The notes beneath the pieces are model-generated. The model saw only the letters and a program-made list of their open reading frames with translations. It searched no databases and was not told where the DNA came from. Shown here in pieces: positions 14,740-23,645 of a stretch of 64,000 bases of DNA (position 1 is its first letter; each line of letters starts with the position of its first letter). The position numbers and the translations under genes were made by a program. Source of the DNA: CAWJLS01 sp963843755 (GTDB taxonomy: Bacteria > Acidobacteriota > Thermoanaerobaculia > Multivoradales > DATKCC01). The DNA lies in assembly GCA_963843755.1 (NCBI GenBank), contig CAWJLS010000008.1, positions 1 to 64,000 on the forward strand, given 5' to 3'.

Positions 14740-17700
14740 ATGCGATCGACACGCCCCCTATTCGCTCTTCCTCTCGCCGCTCCGGTCGTCCGGGCGGTCC
14801 TGATTCTGCTCCTGGCCGTCGGCCTGTCGGCCGTCCTCGCCGGCTGGCTGGCGCCCGTGGCGCTCGCCGACGGCCCCCGGATGGCCCCCGCCGCCCCCGC
14901 TGACAGCCCGGGAATGGACCCCACGGCCGCGCCCGCGGCAGAGCTCCGCGCCCCCCTCGGCCCGTCGCCGCTCGCGCCCGCCACGACCGGCGGCATCGAC
15001 CTGGTCGACCGGGCGCTCGCCAAGCTCGCCACCCATCGGCGCCTGCTGGTGATCGGCGCCCACCCGGACGACGAGGACACGTCGGCGCTGACGCTCGTCT
15101 CCCGCGAGCAGGGGGGCGAGGCGGCGTACTTCGCGCTCTCCCGGGGCGAGGGGGGGCAGAACCTGCTCGGCCCGGAGCTGCAGGTCGACCTGGGGATCCT
15201 CCGCTCCCGCGAGCTGCTGGCCGCCCGCGGCATCGACGGCGGCCGCCAGTACTTCTCCCGGGCCTACGACTTCGGGTTCACCCGCTCGCTCCCCGAGACC
15301 TTCGAGAAGTGGCCGGAGCCGATCCTGCTGGAGGACGCCGTGCGGGTGATCCGGCGGTTCCGGCCCCAGGTGATCGTCTCCGTCTTCCCCGGCACGCCGC
15401 GGGCCGGCCACGGCCAGCACCAGGCGGCCGGCGTGATCGCCCACGAGGCGTTCGAGGCGGCCGGCAAGGCGGACGCGTTCTCCGATATGCCGGCGGAGAC
15501 GGTACGCCGGCGGATCGGCCGGCCGTGGACTCCGGAGTCGCTGTTTCGCGCCACCTGGTGGGACCGGGACGAGACGACCCTGACCACCGCGCTCGGCGAG
15601 ACCGAGCCGCTCTCCGGCAAGACGGTCTTTCAGGTCGCCATGGAGAGCCGCAGCCAGCACCGCTCCCAGGACATGGGGCGGGTACTGCCCCTGGGCGCCT
15701 ACCAGGGCCGCTACGGATGGGTGGCCGGGCCGGGCGGGAAAGGCTCGGACCGCCTGTTTTCCGGCGTCGACACCCGGCTCGAAGCGATCGCCGCGCTCTT
15801 GCCCGCCGGCAACGACCGCGACGAGGTCGAGGCGGACCTGGCCTCCGCCCGGGAGCTCGCCGAGCTGGCGCGGGAGAAGCTCGCTCCGCGCAGGCTCGAC
15901 GACGCGGCGCTCTCCCTGGTGGTGATCCGTGAGCGCCTGCGCCACGCGCGGGAGGTGGCCGAGAACATCTCCCGCGCAATGGCCAGCTCCGGCCGTGACA
16001 CCCAGGCCGGCGCGGACGCCGCGTCCGCCGTGGCGCTGCTCCGGGAGAAGGAGCGGATCGCCGACGCCGCCGTGGTGGCGGCCGCCGGCATCGCGGTCGA
16101 CGCCTGGACCGAGCTCTCCGCGGTGGCGCCGGGGGAGACCGTGCGGGTCCATGCCCAGGTCTACCGGGGCGGCCCGGACGAGAAGACCCAGGCGGACCTG
16201 TCGGCCGACTTGGCCGTGGGCCCGGAGGTGCGGCTGACCGGCGTCGAGCTCGTCGACCCGCGCGATCACGCCGACCACGCCGGCTCCAGCGGCTCCAGCG
16301 GCTCCAGCGGCTCCGCCGGCTCCAGGAAGGCGTCGGACTCCGGCGCCGATGGCACGACCCTCGGACCGTGGCGGGTGGTGCCGGCGACCGCCCTCGACGA
16401 GAAGGACCGCGACGAGACAACGGTCGAAGGGAGCGAGCTGGTCGAGGGCCAGGCGCTCGGTGCCCTCCCGCACGGCATGCTCGCCGCCTGGGCGTTCGAC
16501 GTCACCCCGGGGCCGGACGCGGCGCCGTCCCGGCCGTACTACCTGCCCGATCGACCGGATGCGGCGAGCCGGACGGACGCGGCGAGTGGGTCGGATGCGG
16601 ACGCTCCGATGGCCGGGGAGGGCCAGCCGTTCGATCCGTTCCGGGACACCCTCTACGACTGGGCCGCCGTGCAGGACGCGACCCTTCTGGGCGAGCCGTT
16701 CGGGCCGCCGTCGCTGGTCGCCCGGTTCCGCTTCGACATTGGCAACCAGGCGATCGTGGTCGACCGGGAGGTGGTCGAGCGAGAGGCGGACCAGGCGGTG
16801 GGGGAGGTGCGCCGCCCGCTCCGGATCGTGCCGGCGATCGAGGTCTCCGTCGACCCGGACCTGGTGGTCTGGTCGGCGAGCTGGAACGGCTCTCAGGTCG
16901 GCGGCGATCCCCGCAAGCACCCTTCGAAGACCCTCAAGATCGCGCTCCGCTCCCATGTCGACCGGCCGCTCACCGGGCAGGTGCGGCTCGAGGTGCCGGA
17001 CGGCTGGCCGGCGGTCGCGCCGCAGCCGTTCTCGATCGAGCAGCCGTACGGTGACGACGCGGTCGAGATCCCGTTCCGGCCGCCGGCCGGCCTGGCGCGC
17101 GGCCACTACCGGTTCGAGGTCGCCGCGACCGTGGACGGCGGCGGGGTCTACCGGGCGTCCTATCCGCTGGTGGACTACCCCCACATCCGGCCGACGCCTT
17201 CCCCCAAGGAGGCGCGGGTGGAGGTCGCGGCGGCGGACATCCGCCTGCCCGAGCTCTCCGCGGTCGGCTTCGTCGCCGGGGCGTCGGACAAGGTGCCCCA
17301 GGATCTGGCGTCGATCGGCGTGCCGATCGAGAGGCTGAGCGGGGCGGACGTGGCGGCGCGGGAGCCGGCGGACCTGGCCCGCTACGACGCGATCGTCGTC
17401 GGCAGCCGCGCGTACGAGACCGATGCCGAGCTCGGCCGGGTCAACTCCAAGCTGCTCGACTACGCCCGGGGCGGCGGCCTGCTGCTCGTCCTCTACCAGC
17501 AGTACCAGTTCGTCCGCGGCAACTACGCGCCCTATCCGCTCGAGATCGCCCGGCCCCACGACCGGGTGACCGACGAGACCGCGCCGGTTCTGCTGCTGGA
17601 GCCGGACGACCCGGTCTTCACCACGCCCAACCGGCTCGGCCCGGAGGACTGGGAGGGCTGGGTCCAGGAGCGCGGCCTCTACTTCGCCCACACCTGGGAC

Positions 17701-17994
17701 GCCCACTACCGGCCGCTGCTCCAGTTCCCCAGCGATCCCGCGCTTGCCGATCAGGGTGATTCGCAGGGCGACGACCAGGCTCAGGCAGGCGAGGAGGAGG
17801 GTGTCGAGGGCCTGCGCGGCGGGCTGCTGGTCGCCCCCCTCGGCAAAGGGACCTACGTCTACACCGGCCTCGCCCTCTTCCGCCAGCTCCCGGCGGGGGT
17901 GACCGGCGCCTACCGGCTGTTCGCCAACCTGCTGGGGTTGGCGTCGGAGCCGCCGTCGGGCGCCCCGTCCCAGAGAAGGTCCACGGGAGGATGA
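14740..17994 (+). CDS. Secreted PIG-L family deacetylase with long C-terminal region
   Basis: A 1084-aa protein. The ATG at 14740 gives a signal peptide (Arg at 2 and 5, hydrophobic 8-38, likely cleavage after PVALA). Residues about 100-340 are a PIG-L/LmbE zinc deacetylase with AHPDDED (107-113) and a distal GHGQH metal motif near residue 222; the family removes acetyl groups from N-acetylglucosaminyl substrates. The remaining ~700 residues contain beta-rich domains (EVSVDPDLVVWSA..., LTGQVRLEVPDGWPAV) and a C-terminal Rossmann-like part (YDAIVVGSRAYETD, YARGGGLLLVLYQQYQFV). An in-frame GSS repeat interrupts it at 16282-16326. It overlaps the next gene by 4 bp (ATGA), so it opens an operon. 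Confidence 0.82.
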   Translation: MRSTRPLFALPLAAPVVRAVLILLLAVGLSAVLAGWLAPVALADGPRMAPAAPADSPGMDPTAAPAAELRAPLGPSPLAPATTGGIDLVDRALAKLATHRRLLVIGAHPDDEDTSALTLVSREQGGEAAYFALSRGEGGQNLLGPELQVDLGILRSRELLAARGIDGGRQYFSRAYDFGFTRSLPETFEKWPEPILLEDAVRVIRRFRPQVIVSVFPGTPRAGHGQHQAAGVIAHEAFEAAGKADAFSDMPAETVRRRIGRPWTPESLFRATWWDRDETTLTTALGETEPLSGKTVFQVAMESRSQHRSQDMGRVLPLGAYQGRYGWVAGPGGKGSDRLFSGVDTRLEAIAALLPAGNDRDEVEADLASARELAELAREKLAPRRLDDAALSLVVIRERLRHAREVAENISRAMASSGRDTQAGADAASAVALLREKERIADAAVVAAAGIAVDAWTELSAVAPGETVRVHAQVYRGGPDEKTQADLSADLAVGPEVRLTGVELVDPRDHADHAGSSGSSGSSGSAGSRKASDSGADGTTLGPWRVVPATALDEKDRDETTVEGSELVEGQALGALPHGMLAAWAFDVTPGPDAAPSRPYYLPDRPDAASRTDAASGSDADAPMAGEGQPFDPFRDTLYDWAAVQDATLLGEPFGPPSLVARFRFDIGNQAIVVDREVVEREADQAVGEVRRPLRIVPAIEVSVDPDLVVWSASWNGSQVGGDPRKHPSKTLKIALRSHVDRPLTGQVRLEVPDGWPAVAPQPFSIEQPYGDDAVEIPFRPPAGLARGHYRFEVAATVDGGGVYRASYPLVDYPHIRPTPSPKEARVEVAAADIRLPELSAVGFVAGASDKVPQDLASIGVPIERLSGADVAAREPADLARYDAIVVGSRAYETDAELGRVNSKLLDYARGGGLLLVLYQQYQFVRGNYAPYPLEIARPHDRVTDETAPVLLLEPDDPVFTTPNRLGPEDWEGWVQERGLYFAHTWDAHYRPLLQFPSDPALADQGDSQGDDQAQAGEEEGVEGLRGGLLVAPLGKGTYVYTGLALFRQLPAGVTGAYRLFANLLGLASEPPSGAPSQRRSTGG
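16282..16326 (+). repeat. In-frame GGCTCCAGC repeat in the PIG-L gene
   Basis: Three exact GGCTCCAGC units followed by two variants encode a Gly-Ser-Ser run between two beta-rich segments of the secreted deacetylase. Confidence 0.6.
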
Positions 17995-18614
17995 GCGTGG
18001 CCGCCCCGGGGGTGAAGCTCCACGTCGGCTGTGGCCGGGAGCGCCTCGAAGGCTGGGTCAACCTCGACACCCAGAGCTACCCCGGGGTCGACGTGGTGGC
18101 CGACGTCACCGAGGGCCTCGACTTCTCCGAGGTCGAGGCGGTCTACGCCGAGCACTTCCTGGAGCACCTGACCATCGCCCAGGCGCTCGACTTCCTGCTC
18201 GAGTGCCACCGGGTGCTCCGGGACGGCGGCCTGCTGCGGCTGACCACCCCGAACCTCGACTGGGCGTGGAAGAGCCACTACTGGCTCGAGGACACCACGC
18301 CGGAGCTCAAGCGGCAGATGGCCTTCGCCCTCAACCTGGCGTTCTACGGCTGGGAGCACCGCTTCCTCTGGAACCGGGAGACCCTGGAGCGGGCTCTGAC
18401 CGCCTGCGGCTTCGGCGAGCTGGCCTGGCCCGATCACGGTGAGAGCGAGCACGAGCTGTTCCGGGGCATCGAGCGCCACCGCACCTACGAGAACCTGCCC
18501 GGCCTGCCCCACGTGCTGATCGTCGACGCGCGCAAGGGGGCGCCGGCCCCGGAGGCTCTCGCCGCGTTCCGGCGGACCGCCCAGGAGTCGTTCCTCGACC
18601 ACATGAAGGGTTGA
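17991..18614 (+). CDS. Class I SAM-dependent methyltransferase
   Basis: A 207-aa protein. The N-terminus VKLHVGCGRERLEGWVNLDTQSYPGVDVVADV is the SAM-binding motif I plus an acidic loop; LTIAQALDFLLECHRVLRDGGLLRLTTPNLDWAW is motif post-II/III. The short length and this pattern fit the predicted methyltransferases of surface polysaccharide loci. Start overlaps the PIG-L stop (ATGA), and another methyltransferase follows 4 bp after its stop. The acceptor substrate is not predictable from sequence. Confidence 0.8.
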   Translation: MSVAAPGVKLHVGCGRERLEGWVNLDTQSYPGVDVVADVTEGLDFSEVEAVYAEHFLEHLTIAQALDFLLECHRVLRDGGLLRLTTPNLDWAWKSHYWLEDTTPELKRQMAFALNLAFYGWEHRFLWNRETLERALTACGFGELAWPDHGESEHELFRGIERHRTYENLPGLPHVLIVDARKGAPAPEALAAFRRTAQESFLDHMKG

Positions 18615-18618
18615 GCTG

Positions 18619-19473
18619 GTGACCGAACCGCCGACCCTGGACGCCACCTTCCGGCGGATCAACGCCGAGCACCTGGCGAGGAGCTTCCCGCCCGGCAGCG
18701 CCAACCACCGGCACCGGCTGGAGTTCTCCCTCGGGCGGCTGCGCGAGGGGCGGCGGGCGGTGGGCTACCTGGCGCGGCGCTACCCGCAGGTGCTGGGAGC
18801 CCTGGCGGACGCAGGGGAGCCGGCGCCCGAGGACGGGGTGGGCGGATCGGCGGGCGGCGCACCGGACGAGGTGGAGGGCTTGGAGGGAATGGTGTCGGTG
18901 CGTCCGGATGCCCCCGCGGTGCTCGACCTGGGCTGCGGCAACGGCGGCATGCTGCTGCCGTTCGCCGCCGCCGGTGCCCGGGCGGTCGGTCTCGATCTCG
19001 ATCCGCGGCCGGAGATCGGCGCGGTCGCCCGAGCGGAGGGCCTGGCGGTCGAGACGGTCGCAGGCCGGGGCGAGGAGCTGCCGTTCGCCGACGCCACCTT
19101 CGACCTGGTCCTCTTCGTCGAGACGGTCGAGCACCTGGAGGTTCCCCGCCAGACCGGCCGCGAGATCGTGCGGGTGCTCAAGCCCGGCGGGCTCTGCTAC
19201 GTCACCACGCCGCCGCGCTTGCGGTTCCTCCTCGGGCGCGATCCCCACTACGGCCTGCCCGGCCTGCTGCTGCTGCCGGACCGGCTCCAACGGCTGCTGT
19301 TCGAGCGCCTGCTCCGGCGGGGCGAGCCGTACGCCGTCACCCACACCTACTGGAGCGTCGCCGGCGTGCTGGGGACGCTCCCGGGGCTCCGCCTCGCCGA
19401 GGTGACGTCGAAGAACTGGGCCGGGCCGCTCCGGCGCCTGGACTGGGACTGGATCGTTGCGCGGAAGGGCTGA
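18619..19473 (+). CDS. Class I SAM-dependent methyltransferase
   Basis: A 284-aa protein from a GTG 4 bp after the preceding stop. It has motif I as VLDLGCGNGGMLLPFAAAGARAVGLDLDPRP (residues ~95-130), then GEELPFADATFDLVLFVETVEHLE and REIVRVLKPGGLCYVTTPPRLRFLLGRDPHYGLPG, the Methyltransf_11 layout. The C-terminal part (DRLQRLLFERLLRRGEPYAVTHTYWSVAGVL) resembles lipopolysaccharide-locus methyltransferases. Cotranscription with the PIG-L gene and the radical SAM gene is likely. Substrate unknown. Confidence 0.82.
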   Translation: MTEPPTLDATFRRINAEHLARSFPPGSANHRHRLEFSLGRLREGRRAVGYLARRYPQVLGALADAGEPAPEDGVGGSAGGAPDEVEGLEGMVSVRPDAPAVLDLGCGNGGMLLPFAAAGARAVGLDLDPRPEIGAVARAEGLAVETVAGRGEELPFADATFDLVLFVETVEHLEVPRQTGREIVRVLKPGGLCYVTTPPRLRFLLGRDPHYGLPGLLLLPDRLQRLLFERLLRRGEPYAVTHTYWSVAGVLGTLPGLRLAEVTSKNWAGPLRRLDWDWIVARKG

Positions 19474-19572
19474 GAGCGCGGCCGGACGAGCGGCCCGCCG
19501 CCGGCCCCGTCCCTTCCGAGATCGCGAGATTCCTTGCTTGACGGGCTCCGATCCCGTAGGCTGAAGCTCTCT

Positions 19573-22008
19573 ATGTCGAATAGACATACACCGGAGGCCG
19601 GATCCGATCGCCCGGCGCGCCACGGCCGAGCCCCGTCCGGACCGTCGCGAGCGGCCCGATCGACCCCGGTGGCCAGGTCGGCTCCAGCGGCCCGTTCGGC
19701 TCCGGCGTCCCCGTCCGCTCCCTCTGTGCAACCGGGACCCCTCGCGGCGCCGGGTCCCGCACCGCGTCCCGACTCCCGCCCCGTCCCGCGTTCCATCTCG
19801 CGACCGATCTCCCGTCATGGCTGGTCGTTCGTCGAGGAGGCCCGCAAGCGGGAGATCATCGACGCGCTGTGCTCTGGCCTGGTGGGGGGCACGGCGCTTC
19901 CCGGACCGGTCCATGCCGAGCTCGACCTCACCGACCGCTGCAACGTCGCCTGCTACTTCTGCAACCAGATGGACGTCCGCACCAAGGACGCCATGCCGTT
20001 CGAGCAGGTGGAGCGCCTGGTCGACGAGCTGGTCGCCGGAGGCCTCCGCTCGGTGCGCCTCTCCGGCGGCGGCGACCCGCTCATGTACCCGGAGATCGTG
20101 CGCGTCTTCGACCTGCTGGGGGAGCGGGGCGTGGTGGTCGACAATCTGACCACGAACGCCGCCCGCCTCGGTCCGGAGGTGGCCGAGCGGCTGGTACGCC
20201 CGCTTCCCGGCGGCGCGCGCGAAGTGATGGTCTCGCTCAATGCGGTCGACAAGCTCGACTACCACCGCATGATGCGGGTGGCGCCGAAGATCTTCGACAC
20301 GGTGCTCGAGAACGTCCGCCACCTGGTCGCCCTGCGCGGCGAGGTGCCGACACCGGCGGTGACGGTGCAGTTCCTGATCGACCGGGAGAGCTACCGCCGG
20401 CTGCCGGAAATGGTCGCCCTCGGCACCTCCCTCGGGGTCGACCGGATCGCCGTCAACCCGGTGCTCGACATCCCCAACGAACGGCTGAGCGGCGCGCCGC
20501 TGCTCTGGCCGGGGGACCTGGAGCTGGTGCGGCCGTATCTGCGGCGGGCGCTGGAGAAGGATCTCGAGACTGCCGGGAACGGGTCCGCGCCGGGTGACGA
20601 TGGCGGCGGCGGCGATGGCGGCGGCGGCGGCCTGCTCCATCTCTCGTTCCCGTGGGAGCCCTGGAACCAGATGGTCGACGAGCTGCGCGTCGAGCTCCAG
20701 GGCGCGGCGCTCCGGCCCTACCCGGTGGCGGAGAGCTTCCGTTCCGACCTCGACCACTGCTTCTTCGGCTGGTACTCGGCGGCGATCCGCGGTACCGGCG
20801 AGATCTACCCGTGCTGCATGCTGATCAACCCGACCTACGAGCCGATCGGCGACCTGCGCCAGGGGAGCCTCACCGAGCAGTGGCAGGGGGAGGGTTTCAC
20901 CCGGCTGCGCGAGGAGATGCGGGAGGTCTTCCTGCGCGACGGGCGGATCGGGACCGACGGCATGAAGGCGCTCCGCCCCCAGTGTGTGGAGACCGGCCGG
21001 TGCGGCTTGAAGACCATGTACTTCCGGGCGGACGAGGCGTTCTACCGGGAGCTGGGCGAGGTGATGGACGCCGCGCGCCGGAGCGAGATCGGCGCGTCAG
21101 GCGGCCTGCGGGGTGTCGGGCGGGCCGCGGGGATCTTCGCCTACCGCCTGTACTGGGGCCTCAAGAGCCGCTGGACGCGGCTGCGGCAGGTGTGGCACCG
21201 GGTGCGGGCCCGCCACCTCCCCCGGCTGGTGCCCTCGGCCCGGGTCCACCTCGGGCGCCGCGAGCGCTCGCGCGACGGGGTGCTCGACGGCTGGGTCCGG
21301 CTGGCCTTCCGGCATGGGGCTGAGCCAGAGGCTGAGCAGGGGGCTGGGTTGGGGTCTGAGCTGGGGTCTGAGCAGGGGCCTGAGTCCGTAGGGCCTGACG
21401 GGGCCGGCCGGAACGGTCACACCGCCTGGGCCGACCGGGTGATCGGACCGGGAGAAAAAGTCCCGTACCGGCGGGCCCGGGCGATCCACGCCGAGCGGGT
21501 GCTCGAAACCCTCCCTGCCGACGCGGCGCGCGCGTTCCTGGTGCAGGCGCGGGAGGCCCTGGCCGGGGACGGCGTTCTTCGCATCGTGACGCGGAGGCCG
21601 GCGGCGCTCGATCCGGAGGCGCTCAAACCGGCCTCGATCGCCCCGGTAGCGCCCGCCCCGGCGGCTGCCGCTCCCGAGCCGATCGAGTCACCGGAGCCCG
21701 CCGCCCCGGCGCCGGCCGTCGCGGAGGGCGCGCCGGCGGACACGGCGCTGTGGAGCGCGGAGGAGCTGGAGCGCGAGCTCCGGGCCGCCGGCTTTGTCGA
21801 GATCGTGCAGTGCTCCTACGGTCGCAGCCCGCATCCGTGGCTCCGCAACCTCGAGGAGAGCCCGTGCCCCGTTCCCGCGGGTGACGTCGACGGCGCGAGC
21901 GGGACGGCCGCGGTGGCCGATACCGGAGGCGACGCGCCGCCGCCGGTCCTGGTGATCGAGGCGAGTGTGCCGGTCGGGTCCTACCCGTTCGCGGCCGACC
22001 CCCGATGA
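19573..22008 (+). CDS. Radical SAM/SPASM protein with methyltransferase-like C-terminus
   Basis: An 811-aa protein. The ATG at 19573 opens an ~80-residue Pro/Arg/Ser leader with RSAP repeats. The radical SAM core follows: Cys123, Cys127 and Cys130 in LTDRCNVACYFCNQ bind the 4Fe-4S cluster, with RLSGGGDPLMYPEI after it. A SPASM-like region (HCFFGWYSAAIRGTGEIYPCCMLINP ... PQCVETGRCGLK) supplies extra cluster cysteines. The last ~250 residues (VHLGRRERSRDGVLDGWVRLAF ... HAERVLETLPADAARAFLVQAREALAGDGVLRIVTRR ... ELERELRAAGFVEIVQC) resemble parts of a methyltransferase broken up by linkers and repeats. It overlaps the next gene by 4 bp. Substrate unknown; surface glycan or peptide modification is inferred. 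Confidence 0.78.
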   Translation: MSNRHTPEAGSDRPARHGRAPSGPSRAARSTPVARSAPAARSAPASPSAPSVQPGPLAAPGPAPRPDSRPVPRSISRPISRHGWSFVEEARKREIIDALCSGLVGGTALPGPVHAELDLTDRCNVACYFCNQMDVRTKDAMPFEQVERLVDELVAGGLRSVRLSGGGDPLMYPEIVRVFDLLGERGVVVDNLTTNAARLGPEVAERLVRPLPGGAREVMVSLNAVDKLDYHRMMRVAPKIFDTVLENVRHLVALRGEVPTPAVTVQFLIDRESYRRLPEMVALGTSLGVDRIAVNPVLDIPNERLSGAPLLWPGDLELVRPYLRRALEKDLETAGNGSAPGDDGGGGDGGGGGLLHLSFPWEPWNQMVDELRVELQGAALRPYPVAESFRSDLDHCFFGWYSAAIRGTGEIYPCCMLINPTYEPIGDLRQGSLTEQWQGEGFTRLREEMREVFLRDGRIGTDGMKALRPQCVETGRCGLKTMYFRADEAFYRELGEVMDAARRSEIGASGGLRGVGRAAGIFAYRLYWGLKSRWTRLRQVWHRVRARHLPRLVPSARVHLGRRERSRDGVLDGWVRLAFRHGAEPEAEQGAGLGSELGSEQGPESVGPDGAGRNGHTAWADRVIGPGEKVPYRRARAIHAERVLETLPADAARAFLVQAREALAGDGVLRIVTRRPAALDPEALKPASIAPVAPAPAAAAPEPIESPEPAAPAPAVAEGAPADTALWSAEELERELRAAGFVEIVQCSYGRSPHPWLRNLEESPCPVPAGDVDGASGTAAVADTGGDAPPPVLVIEASVPVGSYPFAADPR
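21317..21385 (+). repeat. In-frame GGGTCTGAGC-type repeat in the radical SAM gene
   Basis: Variants of CTGAGC and GGGGTCTGAGC recur six to seven times. They encode an AEPEAEQGAGLGSELGSEQGPE run between two C-terminal segments, which looks like an expansion inside a linker. Confidence 0.5.
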
Positions 22009-23645
22009 GCGAACCCTCTTCCGGGACCTCCCGTTCCCCCCGCCCGCGTCCGCCCGGCGTGTCCCGGCGGCCCCCGGCCGTCTGGCAGCAGTGGCGGCCG
22101 TTCGTCCTCCCCGCCGCCGTCTGGGGTGTCGTCGTCGGCGCGCTGGCGATCCACTGTGCCGGCCAGGCGCCGGACGACATGTTCATCACCTTCCGGTACG
22201 CCTGGAACCTGGCCCACGGCCACGGCTTCGTGTTCAACCCGGGGCAGCGGGTCTTCGGCCTGACCAACCCGGGGCTCGGCCTCCTCCTGGCCGGGCTCCA
22301 CGCGGTGACCCGGGCGCCGATCCACCTGCTGGCGACCGCGGTCTATGGCGTCTCGCTCTGGGCCCTGGCGATGCTCGTCTGGGCCGATCTGCGCCACCGC
22401 GGGCTCCGGCTGGAGGCGGCGGTCGGCGGCACCCTGGTGGTCGCCTCGACCTTCCTCTGGCTCAACCAGGGCTCGGCGGGGGCGACGGTGCTGGCGCTCC
22501 TGGCCGGCTCGGCGGTCCTGGCCGTTCGCCGGCCGGTGGCGGCGGGTCTCCTCGCGGGATGCGCCGTCTGGTTCCGGCCGGACGCGGCGCTCGGTGTGCT
22601 GCTCCTCGGCCTCCTCCTCTGGGGCACCTCGCGCCGCCTGCCGTGGCGCTGGGGTCTCGCGGCGGCCGGCACGATCCTGGCCGGTGTCCTGGCGGCGTGG
22701 CTCTGGTTCGGGACGGTCGTGCCCGGGACGCTCCACGCCAAGCAGGTGATGGCCGCCTCTCGGCCGACGAGTTGGACCGGGCCGACCCAGTTTTGGGCGC
22801 GGGCGGCCGGTCTCCTGCCGCGCCACTGGGGCAAGGCCTGGCTCCTGGTCGGAGCCGGCGGCATCGTCGGCCTCTGGCCGCTGGTCGAGCGGGGCGGGCG
22901 GGCGGTCCGTCTGCTGGCCCTCTACGGGGCGTTGGTGGCGCTCGCCTATCCGTTGCTGGGGGTGCCGTTCTTTTCCTGGTACGTGGTTCCGACGGTCGCC
23001 GCCGCGCTCTACGGTCTGGCCGCCCTGGTGTGCGGCGCCGGCCGCGGGGTCGCCGCGCTGGTCCTCGGCGGGGCGGCAGGGCCGAGCTGGGCCCGTCCGC
23101 TGCTCGCGGCGGCGGTCGCGGCTGCCCTGCTGGTGGCGCCGGCGGTCTCCATCGCCCAGGCCTCGATCCGCTGGCTGGAGCGCGGCACCCCGTCAGGGCG
23201 CTACGGCACCTACCGCGAGGCGGCGCTGTGGATCCGTGAGCACACCGGGCCGGACGAACGCATCGCGTTCGGCGAGATCGGCAACCTGGCCTACTGGAGC
23301 GAGCGGCCTGTGGACGACCTGATGGGGCTGGTCACGCCGCGGGTGCTGCCCTACGTGGCAAAGGGCGACGGGACCGGCGCCTTTCTCGCCCTTCAGCCGG
23401 ATGTCTACGTCGACCATCCGCAGGCGCCCCAGCCCGGCATCGCCCACCGGGCGTGGTTCACCCGGGCTTATGAGCTCGTCGCGCGCATGCCGCCGCCGCC
23501 GGACGGGGTCGGCGAGGTGAAGATCTATCGGCGGCGGCCGGGGGTCGCCCTGCCGCCGGAGCGGCCTCCCGAGCGCCACCTGGAGGCTCCCCCCGGGCTT
23601 TCGCCCGCTACTGGACGTAGCCGAGGCTCCGGAGGCGATCCATGA
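22005..23645 (+). CDS. GT-C type membrane glycosyltransferase-like protein
   Basis: A 546-aa protein with about ten hydrophobic segments (for example WRPFVLPAAVWGVVVGALAI, AAVGGTLVVASTFLWL, LLAAAVAAALLVAPAVSIAQ). After the first membrane segment comes APDDMFITFRYAWNLAHGHGFVFNPGQRVFGLTNPGLG, an acidic first loop that suits polyprenyl-phosphate-dependent GT-C enzymes. The C-terminal soluble part (YREAALWIREHTGPDERIAFGEIGNLAYWSERPVDDLMGLVTP) is also typical. The start overlaps the radical SAM stop, so it closes the operon. Its 3' end overlaps the convergent sulfatase-like gene by 38 bp. Sugar and acceptor unknown. Confidence 0.75.
   Translation: MSEPSSGTSRSPRPRPPGVSRRPPAVWQQWRPFVLPAAVWGVVVGALAIHCAGQAPDDMFITFRYAWNLAHGHGFVFNPGQRVFGLTNPGLGLLLAGLHAVTRAPIHLLATAVYGVSLWALAMLVWADLRHRGLRLEAAVGGTLVVASTFLWLNQGSAGATVLALLAGSAVLAVRRPVAAGLLAGCAVWFRPDAALGVLLLGLLLWGTSRRLPWRWGLAAAGTILAGVLAAWLWFGTVVPGTLHAKQVMAASRPTSWTGPTQFWARAAGLLPRHWGKAWLLVGAGGIVGLWPLVERGGRAVRLLALYGALVALAYPLLGVPFFSWYVVPTVAAALYGLAALVCGAGRGVAALVLGGAAGPSWARPLLAAAVAAALLVAPAVSIAQASIRWLERGTPSGRYGTYREAALWIREHTGPDERIAFGEIGNLAYWSERPVDDLMGLVTPRVLPYVAKGDGTGAFLALQPDVYVDHPQAPQPGIAHRAWFTRAYELVARMPPPPDGVGEVKIYRRRPGVALPPERPPERHLEAPPGLSPATGRSRGSGGDP

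Noticed and set aside
14758..17706. A 982-aa open frame antisense to the PIG-L gene
   Set aside because: Shadow frame of a high-GC gene; the sense strand carries a signal peptide and catalytic motifs.
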